64,000 nt of DNA, from positions 124,001-188,000 of the forward strand of contig CAJMRY010000001.1 of the NCBI GenBank assembly GCA_905215935.1, in the 5' to 3' direction. This document shows positions 27,888 through 38,287 of the stretch, in pieces. The notes under the pieces are model-generated. The model searched no databases, was not told the origin of the DNA, and worked only from the letters and a program-made list of their open reading frames with translations. The translations under genes were made by a program, and so were the position numbers. The stretch is from an uncultured bacterium (lineage in GTDB: Bacteria > Bacillota > Clostridia > TANB77 > CAG-508). The first letter of the stretch is position 1; each line of letters begins with the position of its first letter.

Positions 27888-28319
27888 TTAGTGTCCTGTA
27901 GTAGATCTAATTCCTATATTAGATACAAGTCCAGTATTCATATCATATCCAATAGTTACATCATATGTTAAACCTTCTTGTATATATGATTTTCTTGCTC
28001 TTGCTTGTCCTATTTTTGAACTATCTGTTGCTGCAGCATCTTGTGAAACCTCTGCAACAGACACTTGTTTAGTTGGTTCATTAATATAAGCTGCATTGTG
28101 ATTTTCTATTGCATCACATAATTGTTTTGCTTGTGAACCAGTTACTTTTCCTTCATACATAGTAAATTTAGAATTAAACTGTTGAATTTCATATTCTGTC
28201 ATATTTATACTTTTTCCAGCTCCTGCTGCCAAGTTATAAAAATACATCCCCAATATTATAATTAACACTGCTAATATTATTGACCCTGCTATTATTAGTG
28301 CTTTTGATGCATTCTCCAT
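27888..28319 (-). CDS. Pilin-like protein B
   Basis: This paralogue of the preceding entry (143 residues) shares the same N-terminal helix 'MENASKALIIAGSIILAVLI' and the motif 'NMTEYEIQQFNSKFTMYEGK' before a divergent C-terminal half. Tandem duplication with a conserved N-terminus and variable tail is typical of pilin subunits. GGAGG precedes the ATG. Confidence 0.65.
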   Translation of the reverse strand: MENASKALIIAGSIILAVLIIILGMYFYNLAAGAGKSINMTEYEIQQFNSKFTMYEGKVTGSQAKQLCDAIENHNAAYINEPTKQVSVAEVSQDAAATDSSKIGQARARKSYIQEGLTYDVTIGYDMNTGLVSNIGIRSTTGH

Positions 28320-28385
28320 ATCTATTTCCTCCTTAGTTTTTATTTATATAATTTTAGAGTTTTACTCCAAAAATTAATACATAAC

Positions 28386-28814
28386 TTAAACTTCTTCAAA
28401 TTTCATATAACTTATATTTTTTGTTTTATTATGATAATTTATTTCGTTACATTTAAATTTTTTGTTTGAATAATGTTTTATAAATTGTTCTATTCCCAAA
28501 TCATAAATTGATTCCATTGTTATAATTTCTTCTTTTTCTAAAAATTTTACTTCTATTTTTATAGAATTAGTATCATTAATTATATATTTTGAACTTGCAT
28601 CTTTATATATTCCATTAAATTCATTTTTATCTATTGCATTATTTATTACTGTAATTAAATCTGTTCCTGTAATTACATCTTTAGTATATTTTTCAAATTC
28701 TTTATTATTTTTATTTGATTCTACATTAATTATACTGTGATGATATATTCCTAAAGCCAATATTAATGTTATAAATAAAAATATACATATAATTATAATA
28801 AGCTTTTGTTTCAT
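28386..28814 (-). CDS. Pilin-like protein C
   Basis: This is a single-anchor protein (142 residues) with N-terminal helix 'LIIIICIFLFITLILALGIY' and soluble part containing 'EFEKYTKDVITGTDLITVIN'. It has the same overall plan as its neighbours and ends 'YMKFEEV', nearly the same C-terminus as the next gene ('YVKYEEV'). It is part of the small anchored-protein series. Confidence 0.55.
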   Translation of the reverse strand: MKQKLIIIICIFLFITLILALGIYHHSIINVESNKNNKEFEKYTKDVITGTDLITVINNAIDKNEFNGIYKDASSKYIINDTNSIKIEVKFLEKEEIITMESIYDLGIEQFIKHYSNKKFKCNEINYHNKTKNISYMKFEEV

Positions 28815-28835
28815 TATAATCCTTCCTATATTTGA

Positions 28836-29294
28836 TTATACTTCTTCATATTTCACATATTCAACTCTTTTTGTTATTTTATTTATTTTAATTTCTGAAC
28901 ATTTAAAAATTCTATTTTGTTCTAAAAAAATACTATATTCATCTTGATTACTTTTTTCAAAATTGTATATTTTTTCACTTTTTGTATATACATCTATTGT
29001 AACATAATAAGAATTTTGTGTAGCTTCCTTTAAATCATATTTTGAATTATTTTCTTTTACAAAATTAGAAATAGATATAATATCATGTGATGTCACCTCT
29101 ATAATATCTTTTCCGTTTTCATAATATTTAAAAAATTCTTCATTAAATTTTGCCGTTTCTGTTTCCTCTATTTGAGTCATATTTTTTGAATTTAAATTTT
29201 TTACCATTCCAAATGCAAAACAAAGGAATGTTACTATCATTATTCCTAATATTATACTAACTGCCATTATCAATGCCTTTGATGCGTTTTCCAC
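28836..29294 (-). CDS. Pilin-like protein D
   Basis: A 152-residue protein opening 'MENASKALIMAVSIILGIMI', so it shares the N-terminal leader and helix with proteins A and B. The soluble part has 'TAKFNEEFFKYYENGKDI' and 'FKCSEIKINKITKRVEYVKY'. The shared 'MENASKAL' start across several adjacent genes suggests a common sorting or assembly signal. Confidence 0.6.
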   Translation of the reverse strand: MENASKALIMAVSIILGIMIVTFLCFAFGMVKNLNSKNMTQIEETETAKFNEEFFKYYENGKDIIEVTSHDIISISNFVKENNSKYDLKEATQNSYYVTIDVYTKSEKIYNFEKSNQDEYSIFLEQNRIFKCSEIKINKITKRVEYVKYEEV

Positions 29295-29309
29295 AAAAAA
29301 TTTTCCTCC

Positions 29310-29789
29310 TTAATCTTGAAACTGCATTTTATAAATTCTATTACCATCATATAATACTTTGGTGCATTTAAATTTTTTTGTTTTAAAATTTAATAACTCA
29401 TCTGATTCTTGTTCTTGCAACTTTTTAGTATATTGTATAATATCATCTAAGTTATATCTACCTTTTTTAAAAAATATTGCATTTTCTATTTCATTATTTA
29501 TTGTAAGAAGCATTTCCATGTCCTTATATTGATTATCGTTTTTTGTGTTATAATCTTTAATTAGATTAGCAATAGATATAATGTCAGTTCCATATAAATT
29601 TTCTCTATTAAAAGATTCGAATTTTTTATTGTTTTGTGCTTGCTTTATAATATATTCTGTGTTTTGCTTTTCTTTTTGTGCTAATGATAAATTACCTAAT
29701 GTGAATGTTAATACAGTTACTATTAGTATAGAAATAATTATACTTGATATTATAATAAGTGTTTTTGATATATTTTCTATTTTTATCAC
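29310..29789 (-). CDS. Pilin-like protein E, 5' end next to a repeat
   Basis: From a GTG at 29789 this gives a 159-residue protein starting 'IKIENISKTLIIISSIIISI', a degenerate version of the 'MENASKAL' N-terminus. The exported part has 'FESFNRENLYGTDIISIANL'. The frame stays open upstream to an ATG at 29849, but those codons are supplied by the GGGACGGGG repeat, so that start is rejected. No good ribosome site is visible; the repeat may have displaced it. Confidence 0.5.
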   Translation of the reverse strand: MIKIENISKTLIIISSIIISILIVTVLTFTLGNLSLAQKEKQNTEYIIKQAQNNKKFESFNRENLYGTDIISIANLIKDYNTKNDNQYKDMEMLLTINNEIENAIFFKKGRYNLDDIIQYTKKLQEQESDELLNFKTKKFKCTKVLYDGNRIYKMQFQD

Positions 29790-29799
29790 CAACCTTTTT

Positions 29800-29900
29800 T
29801 GCCAAAGGGGACGGGGAATTTTGACAATTTTTAATATAAAATCATACATATTTTTTTATTTAATTGAAAGATTGTCAAAATGCCCCGTCCCTTTTGGCAC
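29800..29900. repeat. Long inverted repeat with GGGACGGGG core, copy 3
   Basis: TGCCAAAGGGGACGGGG...TTTTGACAAT pairs with ATTGTCAAAATGCCCC...GGCA with two mismatches around an AT-rich centre. It has the same layout as copy 2 and lies inside the pilus operon between TadC and pilin-like E. Confidence 0.8.
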
Positions 29901-29903
29901 ATT

Positions 29904-30479
29904 TTACATAGATAATGATGAAAATGAAACTGACAAACTTTTTATTCCTACATAGATTAACGGTATAATTAAATATCCTACAAACAATAAAACCATTGGT
30001 GTAAATCCAACTGCTTTACCTATTAATCCTTTTCTAGTAATCAATCTGTCATTTGCTTCTTTTCTTTTTTCTTTATAAAATTCTCTTTCAGTTTCTAATT
30101 CATCAAAAGCTTCTTTAATTGAAATCTTCTCGACTGCTGCTTGCAACCCTTCTATTATTCTTATTAAATCTTTATATGAAACGTCTTCTTTTAGCTTTTC
30201 TAAAGCTTCATATGCACCACTTTCATAATTATTCAAGCATTTATTAATTGGTTCTTTAAAAATATTTGAATATCTTTCTAACCATTCTAATATTGTTTCA
30301 ACACTAATTCTTTCAATATTCATAAGCATTAAAATAATAGTTTGAAACTGCATAACTTCATTTTCTTTTTCAAGTTTTCGCATCTCAATTTGGAATGTAA
30401 GAAGCCATATTGGAACCATGTATGATATTCCAGCTATAATTACACATATTAAAACTTCATACCATCCGTAAATATTCAT
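29904..30479 (-). CDS. TadC-like pilus assembly membrane protein
   Basis: This 191-residue protein has hydrophobic segments at both ends ('VLICVIIAGISYMVPIWLL' and 'PMVLLFVGYLIIPLIYVGI') and a helical central part with 'LERYSNIFKEPINKCLNNYE'. This corresponds to the type II secretion F-like domain of TadC proteins. It overlaps the end of the TadB-like gene by 23 bases, which supports coupled expression. Confidence 0.65.
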   Translation of the reverse strand: MNIYGWYEVLICVIIAGISYMVPIWLLTFQIEMRKLEKENEVMQFQTIILMLMNIERISVETILEWLERYSNIFKEPINKCLNNYESGAYEALEKLKEDVSYKDLIRIIEGLQAAVEKISIKEAFDELETEREFYKEKRKEANDRLITRKGLIGKAVGFTPMVLLFVGYLIIPLIYVGIKSLSVSFSSLSM

Positions 30480-31996
30480 TATTTATAATATCTAATTTCT
30501 CATTAATTCTCTTAGCTGCTACATCTAATTTTTCATCAGTTGCATTTTTATAGTAGTCTGTTTGTTTTAGTATTTCCTTAATTTGATTATTAGTTATATT
30601 TTTTCTTCCTTTAAATATTTTTATAATTTCATTATCTTTTTTAGTTAATTCATCTGCTTTTATTTTATCTCTTTGTGATAAAGTACCAATAACATCATAA
30701 TCTGTTGTTGGACTTGTATAAACATAATTAATACTTACTTTATGTAGGCTAATTACTAAAAACATTGATATAAAAAATGTTAATATCACAAATGTAATTC
30801 TATTAATATATAACCATTCTATTTTTGTTCTAGCAGCTGAATCTTTTAATTTATTTACTATTTTTCTATAATTTTTAGTACCTTTTCTTGGAATAAATAA
30901 TTGTACAAATTGTTTTATTATTGGAATATTAAACAATTTATTTTGCCATGGATTTTCTTCATTTTTTATACGAATATTAGATGTAGAACCATTATCTTTT
31001 AATTTTCTTATCAAAGTATAACAAATAAATGTAATTACTAATACTAAAATTTGTATAATCATCCCTGGTTTGCCATTATAAAACTCTTCAATCGCTGTCA
31101 TTCCAAATTGATTAACTGCCCAATATTTAAGTGGTTCTAAAAATAACATAGGTAAAATACTAATTACAGATAAACTTTGAAATGTATAATCTAATTTATC
31201 TCTTTTTAATAACTCTAACTGCATTTCTCCGAGTAATATGATTTAAATTCTTTAGGTATACTGATGAGCCATCTTTATCTTTCATATCTCCATATTCTTT
31301 AGTTAAATATGAAATTCCTGCAAATTCTTTTAAATAACTATTTGGAGCTACATCATAATATTTTTCTAATTCTGACTCTGGATCATCGGAATTTAATATT
31401 TCATATATCCTCTCTCCTTGTCTTGCAATTTCTTTTTCTTCTTCATCTTGAATTACATCATATATTGCCTCTTCTACCATATTAACTTCATGGTAACTAT
31501 GTCTTACATTTGTAAAAAAGTTAATTTGCTCTCTTAATAATTTATTATCCACTTTATCTACTCTAGAATCTAAATATAAATCCAGAAAAAATATTTCAGA
31601 TACTAATAATATAGCAAGCATTAAATAATTATTTCTGTTTAAATATATTATTAATATTGTTGTAGGTATAATTAAAAGTAACATATTTGTTAATATTTTT
31701 GCTGTTTGTTTTCTTGTTAAATATTCATCTTGAACATTAATAATCTCTAATCTTCTTCTTAGTTTTACTAAATACCTTTTTAAAAATGGTATCTTTAAAT
31801 ATGTAAGATATAATTTTTGATAGAGTATTTCTGTAGAAAAACTTTTAGCTTTTGTTCCTTGGCGCAATTGTTTTATTATTTTTTGTTCTTCTTTATTTGT
31901 TAATTTTCTAACTATTAAATAAGCAATCATTATACCAAGTAATATTGTTATTAATATGATTATTGCTATCTTTAAAATTTGTGAATTATCATTCAA
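30457..31996 (-). CDS. TadB-like pilus assembly membrane protein (one CGGN site)
   Basis: Two overlapping frames join into one 512-residue protein when CGGA at 31231-31228 is read as glycine: 'LNHITGEMQLELLKRDKL'. In the zero frame CGG reads Arg and translation stops 11 codons later. The first half has an N-terminal membrane pair and a cytoplasmic domain ('LKRYLVKLRRRLEI', 'ISYLTKEYGDMKDKDG'), the second half further membrane helices. Size, topology and position between CpaF and TadC fit TadB of Flp pilus systems; sequence conservation is modest. Confidence 0.65.
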
Positions 31997-32066
31997 ACCT
32001 TTGCGCCTCCTTTTTTCTTAAACATTTTGTGAACGTTGGGGACTTAGTTAAATGTTCACCCAATGT

Positions 32067-33937
32067 TCACCAATTGTCTTTGCAAAATTTTTCAAATGCT
32101 TTTGCATCCTGCTGGTCCATATTATTTTTCATTTCTTTTATGTTTTGCTCTGAAATTGGATTTGTTAGCACATAACATCCATCATGATATTCTAATATAT
32201 TTACATATTTATAAGTCTGTAAGTTAGTACTTTTAGAAAAATATACTGTAGCATTATCAAAAAACTTATCTAATTTTGCATCTTCAGTCTTTGCTCTTTT
32301 ATAATCTAAATTATAATTATTTTCATTCTCTATTGGTATACATTCTGTAATTCTTTCTATATATCTTCTTCCTTTAAAATCTTTTACCAAATGTATATCA
32401 AAGTTTAATACACTAACAACTTGCTCTTCTGCTATTTTTTCATCATTAAATACTCCAACTTTTAAAAGTGAATTTCTTAATGATTGTACAAGTAATGGAA
32501 ATGTCTTAGCATGATGAGTAAATAAAGTAAACTGACTTGCAACCTGACTTGCTTGTATCATCCATGCTGCAACAGGATCTGTTGCTACCTCTCCTATAAT
32601 ATTTACACTACCATCTGTTTTCTTTTGTACATCTAATCCCATCTGACCAGATATACTATCTGTTTCTCTAAAAGTTAATATATTTCTTGTTGGATAAATT
32701 TTTCTTAGGTGTAATTCGAAAGCAGTCTCTTGTACTCTTATATTCATTGTTTCATAAATATTTTCTATCATTGCCATAAGCATTGTTGTTTTTCCAGATG
32801 CTTGTTCTCCTGTTATAGATACTATTCTAGCACCTTTTACAAGATATTTTATCAAATCAATTGCATTTTTACTTCCTTCTTCAACAATAAGACTCTCTAG
32901 ACTTGCCTTTTTAACATCAAACTTTCTTACGAAAAAAGCCCAATTTTCTGCAAAACTTGGTCTTACAACAACAACTCTAGATCCATCTTTCATTTCATTA
33001 ATCTTAAATCCATTTGTATCTGATAATTGCCCTGGATTATTATACTTATATATGTTTTGACATACCCTTTTTAATTCTGATTCGGTTCCAAAAGATAAAA
33101 ATTCTAGACGAATTGATTTCCCCTGAAAAAATATCCAAACACTATCACAAGCTCTTGGTATTTTATATCCCTCTATATTATTTAAATACTCTCCTCCTGA
33201 TTGTGACATCTGTGAAATAAAAGATTCTGGAAGTCCAGATACTCCGTCCAGATACTCCGGTCTATATTCATTTCTCTTATTTCATCTATAACACTATATC
33301 CTTTGTATCCTTCATAAATCCTTTGTACTAATACTTTTAATTTATCTTCATATGTTAATACAAAATTCTCTTTTTCGAAAATTTTATTAATATCTTCTTC
33401 TGTTATAACATAACAAGGTTTTGTATTTCCTTTTAAATATCTTAAATCTGCCAAATTATATTTTTTTATAATCTCTGTTAAGCTTTCTGTTCCAAATTCA
33501 TTTTTATACATATATAATATAATATCAAATTTATCTTTTGCTGTTAAAAGTGATGGAACATCAAAAGGAATTGCTTTGGAAATATTAGTTTCATCAACAC
33601 CATATTCTCTATACAATATGTCATAAATTAATTCTTTTACATATTTCTTATCATTTGCATCTCCATATGTACATCCTTTTAAAGCTTTTTTTAATTCGTA
33701 TTTTTTATTTTTTCTTCTTTTTAACTCTTCTTCTGAAAGACCTATATCATATAAGTTTATTTTTGTAATTTCATCTAATCTCTTTTTTATAAAGTTTGTC
33801 ATCTTATCTAAAGTATAGGTTTTATCATCTACTTCTATTATTTCTTCTGTTTCTTCTCGCTTTATTTTTTGTATACCATATAGAATAAATATAATTACTA
33901 ACGCAAAAATAAGTATAATTAAAATTGCATTAATCAT
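32067..33937 (-). CDS. CpaF/TadA-type secretion ATPase (two CGGN sites)
   Basis: The joined 622-residue protein has an N-terminal membrane helix, a variable domain, then an ATPase core with Walker A 'GEQASGKTTMLM', 'GEVATDPVAAW' (Walker B region) and the paired histidines 'FTLFTHHAKT'. The zero frame fails at CGG triplets 33259-33257 and 33246-33244. Reading both CGGA as glycine gives 'NIDGVSGGVSGLPESF', a tandem GVSG repeat joining the two halves. This ATPase would power assembly of the pilus-like structure. Confidence 0.8.
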
Positions 33938-34015
33938 ATTTTTCTCCTTCCATTTTCATATAGATAATAAATTATTGTAAGCTTTTATTAGTGCTTAACC
34001 TTATTTTTTTGACTT

Positions 34016-34855
34016 TTACGCTTTCAATTCTAATTCTTTTAACTTATATATAATGTTATTACACATATTATCAATTTCTCTTATAAAAAATTTATTTCTA
34101 TCAGATTCATCTATACTTCTTAACTTTAGGAAAAAATCTGGAAGTTTTGCTTCTGTGCATGCCTCAAAAAATAATGTATTATATGGAATAACTGATAACA
34201 GACTTTTTTCTTTCAAAAATCTTGTAATATTTTTTTCATTATATTTGGAAAATCTATCATATTTTCCTATTGAAATCATAACATTTTCTTGTCTATATAT
34301 TTCTTCTTTTTCTCTTAAATCCATAAATTCCTCTATTGTTCTTAAGCCTTGATTCAAATTCATTATTATGATATCAGACATTTTCAAAATCTGTTTTCTT
34401 ATAGTCTCTGGTACTCTTTTGCTTAAATCTACAAAAACCAAGTCATAATTCCTTTTACTAGCTTCTATTACAACTGGATAACTTTCACAAATATTTTTAT
34501 ATTCTGAATAAAACTTAGCTTGTGGTGAACTTAATATTTCTAATCTATCTTTAAACACTACTTTAGCATAATCAGTTACTATATTATTTGATGATCTATT
34601 AGATACTAAAACTTTAGTTAATCCTTCAATTCCAGATCCTATACCTACTAAATTAGAATTTAATAATTTAGAGCCTGTGTTACTTTCGTTTTCTTGTTTC
34701 CAGAAACAATTTTCTAAACTCGAATCCCTAAAACTTGTTGCTATTGCTAGCATTTTATAATTATGCTTAATTGCCATATGTGTTATAACCGAAGCCATAG
34801 ACACAGTTTGTCCTGTTTCTTTATAATCTGTACTATAAAATGTTATAATAGCCAT
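34016..34855 (-). CDS. ParA/MinD-like protein of the pilus locus
   Basis: A 279-residue protein with ParA/TadZ-like layout: 'MAIITFYSTDYKETGQT' in place of the deviant Walker A loop, then 'YDLVFVDLSKRVPETI' (Walker B-like) and 'SDIIIMNLNQGLRTIEEF'. The P-loop departs from KGGxGK(T/S), so ATP binding is uncertain. TadZ/CpaE proteins position the secretion machinery at the pole. It ends 78 bases before cpaF. Confidence 0.65.
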   Translation of the reverse strand: MAIITFYSTDYKETGQTVSMASVITHMAIKHNYKMLAIATSFRDSSLENCFWKQENESNTGSKLLNSNLVGIGSGIEGLTKVLVSNRSSNNIVTDYAKVVFKDRLEILSSPQAKFYSEYKNICESYPVVIEASKRNYDLVFVDLSKRVPETIRKQILKMSDIIIMNLNQGLRTIEEFMDLREKEEIYRQENVMISIGKYDRFSKYNEKNITRFLKEKSLLSVIPYNTLFFEACTEAKLPDFFLKLRSIDESDRNKFFIREIDNMCNNIIYKLKELELKA

Positions 34856-34857
34856 AT

Positions 34858-35556
34858 CTACACACCTCTTTCTAATTGCTTAAAAGCTTTTCTTAAAAGT
34901 CCTATTTCCTCACCTTCTAATATTTCTTCTGCAATATACATTAATCCATCTTTATACTCCGGTGTTAATTTTTTTAACTTTATTTTAGACACTCTCTGAT
35001 TTTCTGAAATTACCGTTTGGTCTCCCATTTCAAAAGGAAAATATACAATTTCCTTATTCCATTTGATATTATAATCTTTTGCTAAGAATTCTAAGTATTC
35101 ATCATCTTGTTTAGTTACTTCTTTTGCAAAATATACTTTAGTAAGTGTTAATTCTTTATTAGTACTTGCTAAAATTTCAATACCTTTTTTTAATGAATAT
35201 AAATCAAATGAACTTACAAAATACTTTGCTATACAATTATCTATATTATAGTTTGTAAAACTTTCTAATGAATCAATATCATAAAATATATAATCATATT
35301 TTAAATCTTCATTTTCATCAATTCCAATATAATTTTTTATATCAGAAATTTTATTAAAACCAACTGCAACATCGATTCCTTCAAATTCTGTTATATATGT
35401 CTTGCTTGGATTAATAACTGGTACTACATATTTTGCTTTTTGATTTACTGTAGCATCCACTACTAATACACTTTTTTTCATTGCAACTAATATTCTAGCA
35501 ATGTATATTATAAGATCTGTTTTATCGTATGCTCCTATAAAACTAATTTTTTTCAT
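34858..35556 (-). CDS. Second ParA-like protein with degenerate P-loop
   Basis: This 232-residue protein opens 'MKKISFIGAYDKTDLIIYIA', retaining only part of a P-loop (GAYDKT), and continues 'VLVVDATVNQKAKYVV' and 'YDYIFYDIDSLESF', the usual beta strands of the ParA fold. It lies two bases before the other ParA-like gene, suggesting the pair may work as a heterodimer. Confidence 0.6.
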   Translation of the reverse strand: MKKISFIGAYDKTDLIIYIARILVAMKKSVLVVDATVNQKAKYVVPVINPSKTYITEFEGIDVAVGFNKISDIKNYIGIDENEDLKYDYIFYDIDSLESFTNYNIDNCIAKYFVSSFDLYSLKKGIEILASTNKELTLTKVYFAKEVTKQDDEYLEFLAKDYNIKWNKEIVYFPFEMGDQTVISENQRVSKIKLKKLTPEYKDGLMYIAEEILEGEEIGLLRKAFKQLERGV

Positions 35557-35658
35557 TTAAAACTTCATTCCTTTCTCGCTTCGCTCGTAAGGCATACATA
35601 GATATGAAAGTTTTTAACATTCCTTTCAAACTATCCCCGTTTAATCTCTCCTATAGAA

Positions 35659-36555
35659 TTATTTTAAAGCATCTAAATATTTTTTTCTTTCTTGCATAGC
35701 TTTATTTACCTCATCTTCTATAGATTTTTCTATATTATCTTTTGCTTTATTATTATATATCTCTAATGAAGAATTAATATTATTTCTTGTATTTACTGAT
35801 TCATTAAATCTTGTAATTAAAGCATTTCTTGCCTCAACTGTTATATTATTATTCTGACGAATTGCTTCTTGTACTGTAATGCTTGGAACATAAGTTGGAA
35901 TAGAAGAATTTTGAAGTCCTGGTTCTATATATTTAGATACATATAAAATAGAACCTTCCATAATATAATTCTCTACTATCGCATTACTCATTGTTTGTAT
36001 TTCACTTTCATTTAATCTAAGTAAAATTGTATTTTCAGAATTTATTCCTAGAACTTGTGGTAATTCTATTTTCTTTTTTGAAACTACTATATAATCTAAT
36101 CCTGAAGGTAATCTCAATCGTATATCTACATATTCGTCAGTATTTATTTGTGATGGCAATAAAATCATATTATATTCTTGAATTCTTGTATCATTAGTAG
36201 TTTTTTCTTCTGATTTTGTTATCATATCAGTTGAAAGAATAGTTCCTTGTTTCAAATCTATTTTTGCAATTGTATTTTCTTCAATTTGCATCAAAGTAAC
36301 ACTGTTATTTGGCACTATTTCAGTTGTTACATCTACTTTTTTTAAATTTTCTAATTTTATGTTATCACCTGATTTTATATCTGTTGTTAAAACATATACA
36401 TTTTTTAACTCTTGCCCCTTTTCTTTATTCTCAGTATTTATATTTATTAATTTAAATACTAAAAATGCGATTATAACTCCTGTTATTACTAATGTTACAA
36501 ACATCCCTAATATAAATGAATTCCTTGCTTTTCTTTGCATTGGATTTTTTGCCAT
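35659..36555 (-). CDS. CpaB/RcpC-like SAF-domain protein
   Basis: A 298-residue protein with one N-terminal membrane helix ('FVTLVITGVIIAFLVFKL') and an extracytoplasmic SAF domain (about 50-120, 'VYVLTTDIKSGDNIKLENL' and 'IAKIDLKQGTILSTDMI'), followed by a beta-rich RcpC-like part. CpaB/RcpC proteins belong to Flp pilus export machinery. This is the first gene of the locus in transcription order; no clear promoter was identified. Confidence 0.7.
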   Translation of the reverse strand: MAKNPMQRKARNSFILGMFVTLVITGVIIAFLVFKLININTENKEKGQELKNVYVLTTDIKSGDNIKLENLKKVDVTTEIVPNNSVTLMQIEENTIAKIDLKQGTILSTDMITKSEEKTTNDTRIQEYNMILLPSQINTDEYVDIRLRLPSGLDYIVVSKKKIELPQVLGINSENTILLRLNESEIQTMSNAIVENYIMEGSILYVSKYIEPGLQNSSIPTYVPSITVQEAIRQNNNITVEARNALITRFNESVNTRNNINSSLEIYNNKAKDNIEKSIEDEVNKAMQERKKYLDALK

Positions 36556-36687
36556 ATAATTACCACTCCCTACATTTTATTACATAATACTACTTATTTT
36601 ATTTTACATCAAACAACTACAAAAAACAATAAATCCAACTCCTGTAATAATGATTTAATATATTTGTAATATTAGTGTAATAAATAG

Positions 36688-36743
36688 AAAAAAGCTAAAT
36701 AATGATAATATATTTTATTATATCTCATCATTATCTAGCTTTT
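36688..36743 (-). terminator. Terminator upstream of the pilus locus
   Basis: AAAAAGCTAAATAATGAT pairs imperfectly with ATCATTATCTAGCTTTTT, with terminal A/T tracts. It would end transcription of the 36815-37234 gene. Confidence 0.7.
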
Positions 36744-36814
36744 TATTACAGTTATATAGTTATCTCGAATAATTCATTATCAAAATATTTTCAATTAATA
36801 ACTTTAGATTGACT

Positions 36815-37234
36815 CTATCTTCTAAATCTTCTTGTATAATTTTGTACAGGATAAAAATCACTCCTAGAACATAACGAACACGAACTATTAGTGTTATCAT
36901 CAGTATTGTCATTTTCTCCGCAAATACAATTATTGTTCAAATCATTATTCGAGTTATTATTGCAATTATTGTTTGAACAATTATTTTGATTGTTTATACA
37001 ATTTTTAATAAAATTGCATATTGCTTTAACAAGCGCAGCTGTTATAAACGCAAGTATTGTATAAACTATAGCAAATACCAAGAAACTTGAATCAAAAGCA
37101 GCAAATGTAACAATTAGAAATATAGCAAAAAACGTTGCCGCAACTAATATAGGACAATCCAATATTTTTTCTAATACAATTGCTAATATAATTGTTGCAA
37201 CAGGTAGAGCAAAAAATAGTAATAAAGTATTCAT
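36815..37234 (-). CDS. Small membrane protein, DUF2651-like, with Asn/Cys-rich tail
   Basis: A 139-residue protein with three hydrophobic segments in the first 75 residues ('FFALPVATIILAIVLEKIL', 'FFAIFLIVTFAAFDSSFLV') resembling the DUF2651 family. The second half is unusual: an Asn-rich stretch with regularly spaced cysteines ('NNCSNNNCNNNSNNDLNN', then 'SSCSLCSRSDF'). The tail is low-complexity and may be an expansion. Function unknown. Confidence 0.55.
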   Translation of the reverse strand: MNTLLLFFALPVATIILAIVLEKILDCPILVAATFFAIFLIVTFAAFDSSFLVFAIVYTILAFITAALVKAICNFIKNCINNQNNCSNNNCNNNSNNDLNNNCICGENDNTDDNTNSSCSLCSRSDFYPVQNYTRRFRR

Positions 37235-37406
37235 ACAAAATTCCTCTCTTTCTATGTATAGTTTTCGTTTTGTATATATTATTCTTTATTACTATTTTTG
37301 GTTACTAATATATTGTTCCTTGATTGTATATATTTTAAGATTTATTATTTTTATACTTCCCTATTTCCCTTTAATAACATTTTTACTATATTATTCTTTT
37401 ATACCT

Positions 37407-38147
37407 TTATTCATATTCAACATTTAATAAATACAATCCCTGTGGAGGAAGAGTCTTTCCTGCTTTTGTTCTATCTTTTGACTTAATTATTTCTTTTATA
37501 TCCTCTGCTTTTATTTTTCCAATACCAACATCTAATAATGTTCCAGCTATTATTCTAACCATATTATATAAAAAACCATTTCCTGTAAGTTCTATATATA
37601 TCCTATCGTTTTCTTTATAAAGATTTGTACTATAAATTGTTCTTACACTACTCTTACTACTTGTCCCGCTGGCCTTAAATCCTTTAAAATCGTGCTCACC
37701 TTCAAATTCTTTTATGGCCTTTTTCATTTCATCTATATTTAAACTTATTGGAAAATGATATTCTAAATTCCTATAAATCGCTGTACCATATTTCGAATTA
37801 TTTATAATATACCTGTATGTTTTTTTCTTGCAAGAATATCTACTATGAAATCTCTCCTCAACTTCTTCTGCCTTTTTTATAACAATTGATTTTTTTAATC
37901 TTGAATTAATTGCTATAGCCATTTTTTCTATTGGAATTTTACTATTTGTTTTAAAATTTGCAACTTGCCCTACTGCATGTACACCAGCATCTGTTCTTCC
38001 AGAAGCAATTAAATTAATATCGTCTTCCCCTGTAATACTGCTAATTACTCTTTCAATCTCACCTTGTATATTTAATTTATTAGGTTGTTTTTGCCAGCCA
38101 TTAAAATCTTTTCCATCATATTCTATTACTAATCTTATATTTCTCAT
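37407..38147 (-). CDS. truA: tRNA pseudouridine(38-40) synthase
   Basis: TruA converts uridines 38-40 of the tRNA anticodon stem-loop to pseudouridine. The catalytic aspartate lies in 'ASGRTDAGVHAVGQV' (about 52-66). Other signatures are 'YDGKDFNGWQKQPN' and 'GNGFLYNMVRIIAGTLLDVG'. I start it at 38147, where GGAGG sits five bases upstream; the ATG at 38159 overlaps that ribosome site. It has 246 residues, normal length. Confidence 0.95.
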   Translation of the reverse strand: MRNIRLVIEYDGKDFNGWQKQPNKLNIQGEIERVISSITGEDDINLIASGRTDAGVHAVGQVANFKTNSKIPIEKMAIAINSRLKKSIVIKKAEEVEERFHSRYSCKKKTYRYIINNSKYGTAIYRNLEYHFPISLNIDEMKKAIKEFEGEHDFKGFKASGTSSKSSVRTIYSTNLYKENDRIYIELTGNGFLYNMVRIIAGTLLDVGIGKIKAEDIKEIIKSKDRTKAGKTLPPQGLYLLNVEYE

Positions 38148-38210
38148 ATTAGCCTCCATTTAATCTCTTGCCTAATTACAAAGTGCCATAAAATTTTTTT
38201 ATTTTTAAAA

Positions 38211-38237
38211 GCAGACGTGTTTTTTAAGCACGCCTGC
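38211..38237 (-). terminator. Terminator after cdaA
   Basis: GCAGGCGTG pairs with CACGTCTGC (one wobble) and is followed on the minus strand by TTTTAAAAAT. Confidence 0.7.
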
Positions 38238-38287
38238 ATGAAAATTTGTAAAGCTTATAATTCTTATTTAATTGATAACGATTTTAA

